Shown piece by piece: positions 1-5,339 of a stretch of DNA of 5,339 nucleotides (positions are counted from its first letter, which is position 1; the number at the start of each line of letters is the position of its first letter). Origin of the DNA: an uncultured Burkholderiales bacterium (lineage in GTDB: Bacteria > Pseudomonadota > Gammaproteobacteria > Burkholderiales > Burkholderiaceae); contig CAIMWY010000464.1 in assembly GCA_903845315.1 (NCBI GenBank), forward strand, positions 1-5,339. The letters are read 5' to 3'. Below the pieces are notes generated by a model. It saw only the letters and a list, made by a program, of their open reading frames with translations. It was not told where the DNA came from and did no database searches. Both the position numbers and the translations under genes were made by a program.

Positions 1-677
1 CTGCGTATCTTGAACTGCACATTGAGCAAGGCCCAGTGCTTGAACAAATGGGGCAACCAATTGCGGTAGTGACCGGCACGGTGGGTATAGAACGCAAGCG
101 CTTCATTTTCAATGGTCAAGCCGCACACGCGGGCACTATGCCTATGGCCATGCGCAAAGATTCGTTGCGCGCTGCCAGCAGATTTATTTTGGAAGTTGCC
201 GACATCGGTGTATTGCACAATGGCGTTACGACGGTTGGCTCAATCAGCTGCAGGCCTGGAGTCGTCACTGCGGTGCCTGGTGAAACCATGGTCACTCTCG
301 ATATGCGGCACATTGATGCAACAAGTTTGAACAACATGCTTACTGAGTCATTGGCGTCGGCAACCAAGTGGGCCGAGCACGAGGGTTGTCAAGTCAAGGT
401 GGAACATATTTTTGCAATTGATCCAATGATCTTTGACCCAAAACTCATTGAGATGACTCGTCAGTCAATTGATGAAGTTCATGACACAGTTGTTGAAATC
501 CCGAGTGGTGCGCTCCACGATGCGTCAGAGATGGCTCGCAGCATTCCGACAGCAATGATTTTTACGTCGTCGACAAATGGCCTTTCGCACACCAAAGAAG
601 AAGACACACCAGTCGAACATCTCGAGATGGGCTGCGACGCTTTTTGGTCGCTTGTCAACCGAGTACTTACGGATTAA
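1..677 (+). CDS. M20-family zinc amidohydrolase (hydantoinase/carbamoylase type), C-terminal part
   Basis: 5'-truncated: the frame is open from base 3 (224 codons plus TAA), while the family is usually about 400 residues. The GTG at 36 is an internal valine, because the reading frame upstream of it encodes the conserved segment ELHIEQGPVLE. Enzymes of this family hydrolyse the amide bond of N-carbamoyl amino acids, allantoate or ureidoglycine-like compounds in the cytoplasm. By family knowledge the His of HIEQGP (codon 18-20) and the His of GLSHTKEED (codon 588-590) are metal ligands; both are present. The dimerisation domain is recognisable (FNGQAAHAGTMPM, then AVPGETMVTLDMRH). The block SGALHDASEMA carries the conserved HDA. 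The upstream His/Asp/EE metal-site residues lie outside the window. Odd points: Leu where SGAGHDA is usual, and Thr where the family usually has Asn before the VPG turn. Exact substrate unknown. The 3' end overlaps the convergent P450 gene by 11 bases. Confidence 0.9.
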   Translation, partial: AYLELHIEQGPVLEQMGQPIAVVTGTVGIERKRFIFNGQAAHAGTMPMAMRKDSLRAASRFILEVADIGVLHNGVTTVGSISCRPGVVTAVPGETMVTLDMRHIDATSLNNMLTESLASATKWAEHEGCQVKVEHIFAIDPMIFDPKLIEMTRQSIDEVHDTVVEIPSGALHDASEMARSIPTAMIFTSSTNGLSHTKEEDTPVEHLEMGCDAFWSLVNRVLTD

Positions 678-1935
678 TGCGACACGGCATGCGCTTGATG
701 CCGTTGATGAAGTTGCTCTGCAAGTAGGCAGGCTCTCCAGTGATTTGTAGGTTGGGCATACGCCGGTAGATCTCTTCAAACATCACACCCATCTCGCGGC
801 GCGCCAAGTTGGCGCCTAAACAAAAGTGGGGCCCACCGGCGCCAAAGCCAACTTGGCCTGGAGCTGCAGCACGAGTGACATCAAAGATGTACGGATTTTC
901 GTAAATCTCTTCATCACGGTTGGCCGAGTTGTACCACATCACGATTTTTTCGCCCTCTTTGATCTTGACGCCGCGAATTTCGGTGTCTCGCGTGGCCGTG
1001 CGACGGAAGTGGATGACAGGTGATGACCAGCGAACGATTTCTTCAACAGCTGTTTTGGTGTTGGCCTCAAAGTTGTCAAACCACTTTGCCCGCTCATCCG
1101 GTAGGCGAGTGAGCTCGAGCATTCCGTGGCTGATTGCGTTGCGGGTGGTCTCGTTGCCAGCAACAACAAGAAGAATGAAGAAGCTGCCAAACTCTTGCGG
1201 CGACATGCGTTCTCCATCGACTTCAGCATGCATCATGATGCTGGTGAGGTCATCTTGCGGAGTCTTTAAGCGGTCTTCGCCGAGAGCTTGTGCGTAAGCA
1301 AATATTTCAAGCGCAACGTTGATGAGGTTTTCAAGGCTTCCACCAAAGTCTGGGTCGCCAGCGCCAAGAATGACATTCGTCCAATCAAGAATCTGTTTTT
1401 CATCACTTTGTGGAATGCCCATCATCTCGCAAATGATCTGTAGAGGAAACGGTGCGGCAATGTTTTCAACGAAATCAAATTCGCGGTCGCCAAACTTCTC
1501 AATCACTGTGTCGACAATTGTGCGGGCCTTGACCTTGACGTATTCTTCGATTCGTGCGATCTCTTTTGGCGTGAAGCCTTTGGACACAATGGTTCGCAGC
1601 CGCACATGCTTGGGGTCGTCCATGCTGATCATCGACCCGAAAAATTCATTGAGCTCAATCGTGAGATCGGGAATGTTGGTGCCCTTGCCGCTCTGAAACA
1701 GGTCAGGGTTGCGGCTGGCTTGCCAAATATCTTCATGTTTTGTGAGAGCCCAATATCCGGGGCCGACGGGAAAGTTCATCAACTCAATTTCAGGAAAGAA
1801 TTTGACTGGGGCCTCTTTGCGCAACGTGGAGAACACCGATTCGCGGTGCTCTCGCGACGCCTTCCAAAACTCGGGGTCTGACAGATTGATCTGGTCGGGG
1901 GCTACTCGGGTCAGTTGAACTGGACTTTGAGGCAT
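667..1935 (-). CDS. Cytochrome P450, CYP125-like
   Basis: Complete 422-residue soluble bacterial P450 with no membrane anchor, a haem monooxygenase needing ferredoxin and reductase partners, none encoded here. Visible motifs: C-helix region DDPKHVRLR (106-114), I-helix oxygen-activation motif AGNETT (259-264), K-helix ExxR (E299-R302) followed by the W-S-S-P stretch, and the haem loop FGAGGPHFCLG (364-374) with Cys372 as the iron ligand. This loop has one residue more than the canonical FGxGxHxC spacing. The CYP125 steroid C26-hydroxylase clade has the same longer spacing, and AGNETTRN, the SAN-DEE segment and the NGIK near the C-terminus also match CYP125 as I remember it. Steroid or branched-lipid side-chain hydroxylation is therefore plausible, but the substrate is inference. 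The ATG at 1935 is favoured because a TACCAT element lies exactly at -12 to -7. Divergent from the thiolase; convergent with the M20 gene. Confidence 0.95.
   Translation of the reverse strand: MPQSPVQLTRVAPDQINLSDPEFWKASREHRESVFSTLRKEAPVKFFPEIELMNFPVGPGYWALTKHEDIWQASRNPDLFQSGKGTNIPDLTIELNEFFGSMISMDDPKHVRLRTIVSKGFTPKEIARIEEYVKVKARTIVDTVIEKFGDREFDFVENIAAPFPLQIICEMMGIPQSDEKQILDWTNVILGAGDPDFGGSLENLINVALEIFAYAQALGEDRLKTPQDDLTSIMMHAEVDGERMSPQEFGSFFILLVVAGNETTRNAISHGMLELTRLPDERAKWFDNFEANTKTAVEEIVRWSSPVIHFRRTATRDTEIRGVKIKEGEKIVMWYNSANRDEEIYENPYIFDVTRAAAPGQVGFGAGGPHFCLGANLARREMGVMFEEIYRRMPNLQITGEPAYLQSNFINGIKRMPCRINP
684..704. repeat. Inverted repeat just past the M20 gene stop
   Basis: ACGGCAT (684-690) and ATGCCGT (698-704) are perfect complements around a seven-base loop. 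The stem starts six bases after the TAA of the plus-strand M20 gene and lies inside the 3' coding end of the P450. No T-run follows on either strand, so it is not a classical intrinsic terminator, though a U-tract-free terminator or RNA-stabilising hairpin is possible. It could also be chance within coding sequence. Confidence 0.3.
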
Positions 1936-1990
1936 CCCGAAATGGTACCGTTGCGTAACTATTTATTGGAAACCGAACGAAAGATACCCC
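1936..1990. promoter_or_regulatory. Divergent promoter region between P450 and thiolase
   Basis: These 55 bases must hold the start signals for two opposite genes. Visible elements: ATGGTA at 1942-1947 (TACCAT on the minus strand, for the P450); the near-palindrome GTTGCGTAAC at 1950-1959; an A/T-rich block at 1956-1967 that could supply a -10 for the thiolase, without a clear -35; and GAAAGA at 1979-1984, a weak ribosome-binding site six bases before the thiolase ATG. The short length implies that the promoters overlap or lie back to back, so one regulator could control both genes. Confidence 0.6.
1942..1947 (-). promoter_or_regulatory. Likely -10 element of a leaderless P450 promoter
   Basis: On the minus strand TACCAT fits the actinobacterial -10 pattern TANNNT and is separated from the P450 ATG by exactly six bases (TTCGGG). 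That spacing would put the transcription start at or next to the A of the ATG. No purine-rich Shine-Dalgarno sequence is visible between the element and the start, which agrees with a leaderless message. A convincing -35 is not seen; TTCCAA about 18 bases upstream is only a weak match. Confidence 0.45.
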
Positions 1991-3193
1991 ATGACCGAAG
2001 CAGTGATCGTCGCAACAGCCCGTAGCCCAATCGGCCGTGCCAATAAAGGAACTCTCGTCGATTTGCGTCCAGACGAAATGACCGCACAAATCGTGCGTGC
2101 GTTGATGGCAAAAGTTCCACAAGTGAAATCAACTGACGTCGAAGATCTCATGCTCGGAATTGGTCAACCAGCAGGTGAAGGTGGATTCAACATTGGTCGT
2201 ATGGTTGCGATTCTTGCTGGACTCGACGATGTTCCCGGTGTGACTGTCAATCGTTACTGTTCGTCAAGTTTGCAAACAATTCGCATGGCGGCACATGCCA
2301 TCAAGGCCGGCGAAGGTGATTGCTTTATTGCAGCAGGTGTAGAAACGGTAAGCCGTTATGCACATGGTGCAAGTGACATGGCACCGAACCCAATCTTTAA
2401 GGGTCCAGGCGAGCGCACAAAGTTGCGCAGCGCCGGCGGACAGCCAACATGGACACCTGCACAAGGTTTGGCGGACGCTTACATCTCGATGGGTCAGACT
2501 GCCGAGAACGTACGCGAAATCGAAGGTGTCACTCGTGAAGAGATGGATGCCTTCGGCGCCCGCTCGCAACAGCTTGCAGTGAAGAACCAGAACAACGGTT
2601 TCTTTGAGCGCGAAATTACTCCGCTCACATTGCCAAACGGAACGGTCATCAGCAAGGACGATGGTCCACGCGACGGCACAACAGCCGAGGGTCTTGCAGC
2701 ACTCAAGCCAGTGTTTCGTCCAGACGGTCAAATCACTGCTGGTAACGCATGCCCATTGAATGACGGCGCAGCAGCAGTCATGGTGATGAGTGCAACAAAA
2801 GCAAAGCAACTTGGTCTCACTCCGCTTGCACGAATCATTTCGTCAGGCGTGTCTGGTCTCAACCCAGAGATCATGGGTCTTGGCCCAATCGAAGCATGTC
2901 GTCAAGCGCTCAAGCGCGCTGGCATGACCATCGACAATGTCGATCTTGTTGAAATCAACGAGGCATTTGCTGCACAAGTAATTCCGTCAGCAAAGCACTT
3001 GGGAATTTCGATGGACAAACTCAATATTCATGGCGGAGCGATTGCTCTTGGTCACCCGTTTGGTATGACCGGTGCTCGCATCATGACGACATTGATCAAC
3101 GGTTTGCAGTCGACCAACAAGACAATCGGCATGGAGTCGATGTGTGTTGGTGGTGGCCAAGGTATGGCCATGATCATCGAACGCTTGAGCTGA
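1991..3193 (+). CDS. Acetyl-CoA C-acetyl/acyltransferase (thiolase)
   Basis: Complete 400-residue thiolase, the usual length. It catalyses CoA-dependent cleavage of 3-ketoacyl-CoA (last step of beta-oxidation) or the reverse condensation of two acyl-CoAs. Visible: N-terminal VATARSPIGR; nucleophile Cys90 in NRYCSSSLQ; NEAFAAQ (323-329) with the oxyanion-hole Asn; GGAIALGHPFGMTGAR (348-363) with His355; and C-terminal CVGGGQGMAM with the acid/base Cys385. All catalytic residues are intact. The CSSSLQT variant and the QGMAMIIERLS ending match the actinobacterial FadA-like group as I remember it, rather than the CGSG-type steroid thiolase FadA5. The ATG at 1991 follows a weak GAAAGA ribosome site. 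Arginine codons are almost all CGT/CGC, suggesting good expression. Divergent from the P450, with which it may share a lipid or side-chain degradation route. The 3' end overlaps the transporter gene by 20 bases. Confidence 0.95.
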   Translation: MTEAVIVATARSPIGRANKGTLVDLRPDEMTAQIVRALMAKVPQVKSTDVEDLMLGIGQPAGEGGFNIGRMVAILAGLDDVPGVTVNRYCSSSLQTIRMAAHAIKAGEGDCFIAAGVETVSRYAHGASDMAPNPIFKGPGERTKLRSAGGQPTWTPAQGLADAYISMGQTAENVREIEGVTREEMDAFGARSQQLAVKNQNNGFFEREITPLTLPNGTVISKDDGPRDGTTAEGLAALKPVFRPDGQITAGNACPLNDGAAAVMVMSATKAKQLGLTPLARIISSGVSGLNPEIMGLGPIEACRQALKRAGMTIDNVDLVEINEAFAAQVIPSAKHLGISMDKLNIHGGAIALGHPFGMTGARIMTTLINGLQSTNKTIGMESMCVGGGQGMAMIIERLS

Positions 3194-4385
3194 CCTCAAT
3201 AGTTTTTGATTGGCGACCCAGTCGCCACAACATCACGGCGGCAAGGGCTGTAAGTGATGCCATGAGTAGGGCAACTGCACCGAAGGCAACTATGCCTCCG
3301 TTTTGGTTTGCCCCACCAAAGTGTCCATAAATTGCTGGCGTCGTAAATGCAAGCAACATCGACATCAACAGACCCGATGCACCTGCAAGGCCTTGAGCTG
3401 CAGATGCGCGACCAATTGGTGCTGCAAGAGCGACCGCGGCAGCCGATGCTGGATACATCAATGCTTGCGCAATGCCTTCGAGAACATTGAGCGCGACAAC
3501 CGGGGGAAGCGATCGAAAGAGTCCGTATCCACCAACTGCTGGAACAACGAAGATCATCGCGTACATCGCGACCTTTTGCGGATCGTGTCGGTCGGCCAAT
3601 CTGCCGCCATATGAAGCAAAAATGATAAACGGAATGGTGTACAAACCGAACGAGATACCAACCATCATGTTGCCGCCACCTAGATCGGTGAGATAACGAT
3701 CCCACAGCGAATCAAAAATTCCAACTGGAGCCTGAATAGCCATGGCAGTGAGTACTGCGATACGAACACGCGGGTAACGCAGTAATTCAACGCTGGCACG
3801 TTGTGAAGTTTCGTTGGTTGGCAATTCGGGAAACGAGCGAAAAGCAATGAGCAACAATGTGAGCAGGCTGATGCCTCCAAAAACGAGGAACGTAGATGAA
3901 AGGCCGATCGGGTCAATCATCATTCCGCCGAATAGTGGACCAGCGACAAAGCCGAGCAGCTCAATGCCTGCGAGTTTGCCAAGGCGTTCGCCACGCCGCT
4001 CTGGATCGACATGAGCGATCAGTGCACGCACGGCTGGCATGACGAGACCGAATGAAGAGCCGATGACTGCGCGTGCCACAACAAACTGCACGAGCGAAGT
4101 ACTGGTGGCCATGAGGATTGCGCCGAGTGCACTCACCAAGAGACCCAGCATGATCAGTCTTTTTGCATGCCCGCGGTCTGCGTATGGAGCAATAAAGAGT
4201 TGCATCACGAATCCGCTCAAAAATCCGGCACCAGAAATAAGTCCAAGGCTTGAAGTGGCGAAACCAAATTTGTCTTGAATGTCGCCGAGTGCGGCAAAAA
4301 TCACGCTGTTGGCGGTGGCAATGCCAAACGAACATGACATCAACAAAAAGGCGTCCGCCTTGTGATCGCGCAGGTCGAGAGTCAT
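3174..4385 (-). CDS. Major facilitator superfamily transporter (DHA1-like exporter)
   Basis: Complete 403-residue membrane protein with about 12 predicted hydrophobic helices (roughly 11-33, 46-68, 76-94, 99-121, 139-160, 165-183, 208-226, 240-260, 272-291, 294-315, 330-352, 363-385). The longest polar loop, about 184-207, separates the two six-helix halves. MFS motif A is seen as PYADRGHAKR (67-76) and again in the second half as GGRLADRHDPQK (260-271). The GPLFGG block (149-154) in helix 5 resembles motif C of proton-driven drug exporters. Likely proton-coupled export of a small molecule; substrate unknown. Probably co-transcribed with the serine hydrolase upstream (27-base gap), and a GAG nine bases before the ATG, inside a direct repeat, is the best ribosome-site candidate. 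The C-terminal tail is encoded opposite the thiolase 3' end. Confidence 0.9.
   Translation of the reverse strand: MTLDLRDHKADAFLLMSCSFGIATANSVIFAALGDIQDKFGFATSSLGLISGAGFLSGFVMQLFIAPYADRGHAKRLIMLGLLVSALGAILMATSTSLVQFVVARAVIGSSFGLVMPAVRALIAHVDPERRGERLGKLAGIELLGFVAGPLFGGMMIDPIGLSSTFLVFGGISLLTLLLIAFRSFPELPTNETSQRASVELLRYPRVRIAVLTAMAIQAPVGIFDSLWDRYLTDLGGGNMMVGISFGLYTIPFIIFASYGGRLADRHDPQKVAMYAMIFVVPAVGGYGLFRSLPPVVALNVLEGIAQALMYPASAAAVALAAPIGRASAAQGLAGASGLLMSMLLAFTTPAIYGHFGGANQNGGIVAFGAVALLMASLTALAAVMLWRLGRQSKTIEVSSSVR
3211..3227. repeat. Inverted repeat just past the thiolase stop
   Basis: TGGCGAC (3211-3217) and GTCGCCA (3221-3227) form a perfect seven-base G/C-rich stem with a three-base CCA loop. 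It lies 17 bases downstream of the thiolase stop and within the C-terminal tail codons of the transporter. On the plus strand the T-run (3203-3207) comes before the stem and none comes after, so it does not fit a standard rho-independent terminator. Role as a thiolase terminator is possible but unproven. Confidence 0.35.
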
Positions 4386-4391
4386 AAATTG

Positions 4392-4415
4392 GATCTCACT
4401 AGAGAGATCTCACTA
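4392..4415. repeat. Tandem 10-bp direct repeat with embedded palindrome
   Basis: GATCTCACTA occurs at 4392-4401 and again at 4406-4415, offset by 14 bases (TAGTGAGATC on the minus strand). The stop codon of the hydrolase (TAG, 4413-4415) forms the start of one copy. The other copy contains the best ribosome-site candidate of the transporter gene. The palindrome GAGATCTC sits at 4404-4411, and GATCTC (4392-4397) can also pair with GAGATC (4404-4409). It could be an operator, a translation control element, or a small duplication that created the intergenic gap; the sequence does not decide between these. Confidence 0.6.
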
Positions 4416-5245
4416 TCGACCTAGTTCATTTAAAACTGCATCACCAAACTTCGGCCATGCGTCAAGTGCCCAATCACCAAACTCGCGGTTGGAGAGCGCA
4501 AAACATGCAACGTTTGCGACAGGGTCAATCCAAACAAAGGTTCCGCTACCGCCGAAATGTCCAAAGGTTGAAGCGCTATTGCGAGTTGCCATCCAGTGGG
4601 GAGACTTGGCGCCGTGGATTTCTGGGCCGAGACCCCATGGGCACGGGTCAAATCTGCCCACGCCAGGAACTACGCCTTCGAGTTCACCGAACTGTGGTGT
4701 TGTTGCCTCGATGTATGTACTGCGCGCAATGAGTCTCGGTGCGCGAAGCTCGGCTGCAAATAACGCAAGATCGGAAATCGTTGAGTGAACGTCTGCAGCG
4801 GGGGAGCCAAGCAATTCGCTCGACGACATACCAAGCGGCGCAAACACCGCTTCAAATAAGTATTCGTCAAAGCTCATTTCGACTTGTGTCGCGACATGCG
4901 CAGCAAGCATTTCAAAACCAGTGTTGGAATACACACGCTTGCGACCTGGGCTGATAATTGGTGCACCATTGTCGAACCCGTAGCCGCCGGCATGACTGAG
5001 TAAATGTCGAAGTGTGCATCCCTCTTGACCGACTCGATCGTCAAGTGAAACGGAGCCGTCTTCAAATGCAATGAGGGCAGACCAAGCCGTTATGAGTTTG
5101 CTAATCGATGCAAGTCGAAACCTAAATTCCGCGTCACCGCTTAAATGCAAAGTGCCTGTTTGGTCAATGACGCCGGCAGCAGTATTGGGCGCGCCCCATG
5201 TACTGGTGAGCGCAAATGAGTGCGCCAGTTTTGTGCCCATAGGCA

Positions 5246-5246
<1 letters not shown>
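4413..5246 (-). CDS. Serine hydrolase of the beta-lactamase/esterase (class C-like) family
   Basis: 277 residues, shorter than the 330-400 usual for this family. Visible: nucleophile motif SxxK as S47-I-S-K50, HLLSHAGGY (81-89), the YSN box Y106-S-N108, and HFGGSGT (230-236), in the place of the KTG box, a HxG form common in class C-like esterases. The fold belongs to the family with AmpC, DD-peptidases and EstB-type esterases; without the lysine KTG box, an esterase or peptidase is as likely as a beta-lactamase. No clear signal peptide is seen (the start is MPMGTKLAHSFA), so it may be cytoplasmic, which argues against classical penicillin resistance. The GTG at 5246 shares one base with the stop of the upstream DAHP synthase (TAGTG); the ATG at 5240, two codons in, is an alternative start. 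No strong Shine-Dalgarno is seen, fitting translational coupling. The downstream transporter is 27 bases away. Confidence 0.88.

Positions 5247-5339
<93 letters not shown>

Noticed and set aside
36..38. GTG as a start codon of the first gene.
   Set aside because: The same frame continues upstream to base 3 and encodes the conserved ELHIEQGP segment, so this GTG is an internal valine of a truncated gene.
801..815. Perfect odd palindrome GCGCCAAGTTGGCGC.
   Set aside because: It lies in the codons for the conserved segment after the P450 haem cysteine (GANLARR), so the sequence is explained by coding constraint; no adjacent T-run or gene boundary supports a regulatory role.
920..1297. Plus-strand open frame antisense to the P450 (125 codons).
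   Set aside because: The opposite strand encodes the conserved I-helix, ExxR and later P450 segments; the antisense translation has no family features.
1936..1990. KstR-type steroid regulator site.
   Set aside because: No AAC-N2-GTT core is present in the intergenic bases; the only palindrome-like element has the opposite half-site order and different spacing.
2264..2809. Long open frame (181 codons) on the minus strand inside the thiolase.
   Set aside because: It is antisense to a gene with all catalytic motifs intact; its translation is Cys/Trp-rich low-plausibility sequence with no recognisable domain.
3203..3227. Rho-independent terminator for the thiolase.
   Set aside because: The stem is good, but the T-run precedes it on the plus strand and no T-run follows on either strand, so a classical terminator call is not supported; kept only as an inverted repeat.

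Overview
The window looks like ordinary chromosome from an actinobacterium with only moderate G+C (about half by eye). Three things point there: a CYP125-like cytochrome P450, a thiolase with the CSSSLQ/CVGGGQG motifs typical of actinobacterial acetyl-CoA acyltransferases, and the tail of a class II (plant/actinobacterial-type) DAHP synthase. The low G+C suggests something like an aquatic acidimicrobial lineage rather than Mycobacterium or Streptomyces. That placement is inference; no rRNA or marker gene is present.

Layout, left to right: (1) 1-677, plus strand, the C-terminal half of an M20-family zinc amidohydrolase (hydantoinase/carbamoylase/allantoate amidohydrolase type) that began before the window. 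(2) 667-1935, minus strand, a complete cytochrome P450, tail-to-tail with gene 1 and overlapping it by 11 bases. (3) 1936-1990, a 55-base divergent promoter region. (4) 1991-3193, plus strand, a complete thiolase. (5) 3174-4385, minus strand, a 12-TM major facilitator transporter that overlaps the thiolase end by 20 bases. (6) 4413-5246, minus strand, a serine beta-lactamase/esterase-like hydrolase. (7) 5246-5339, minus strand, the last 30 codons of a class II DAHP synthase. The window is almost entirely coding; no stretch over 60 bases lacks a gene, and no RNA gene, insertion sequence, CRISPR array or origin was seen.

Genes 7, 6 and 5 probably form one minus-strand operon (DAHP synthase, serine hydrolase, exporter): the first junction is a one-base stop/start overlap (TAGTG) and the second is a 27-base gap. 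The P450 and thiolase are transcribed divergently from a short shared region and fit a role in oxidation and thiolytic cleavage of a lipid or steroid-like side chain, though the substrate cannot be read from the sequence. The P450 appears to have a leaderless promoter.

I found no convincing undescribed system. The points most worth a second look are the tandem 10-base repeat between the hydrolase and transporter genes, the coupled DAHP synthase/serine hydrolase junction, the compact divergent promoter with a near-palindrome, perfect hairpins just past the stop codons of both plus-strand genes at their convergent overlaps, and substitutions at usually conserved positions in the M20 enzyme.
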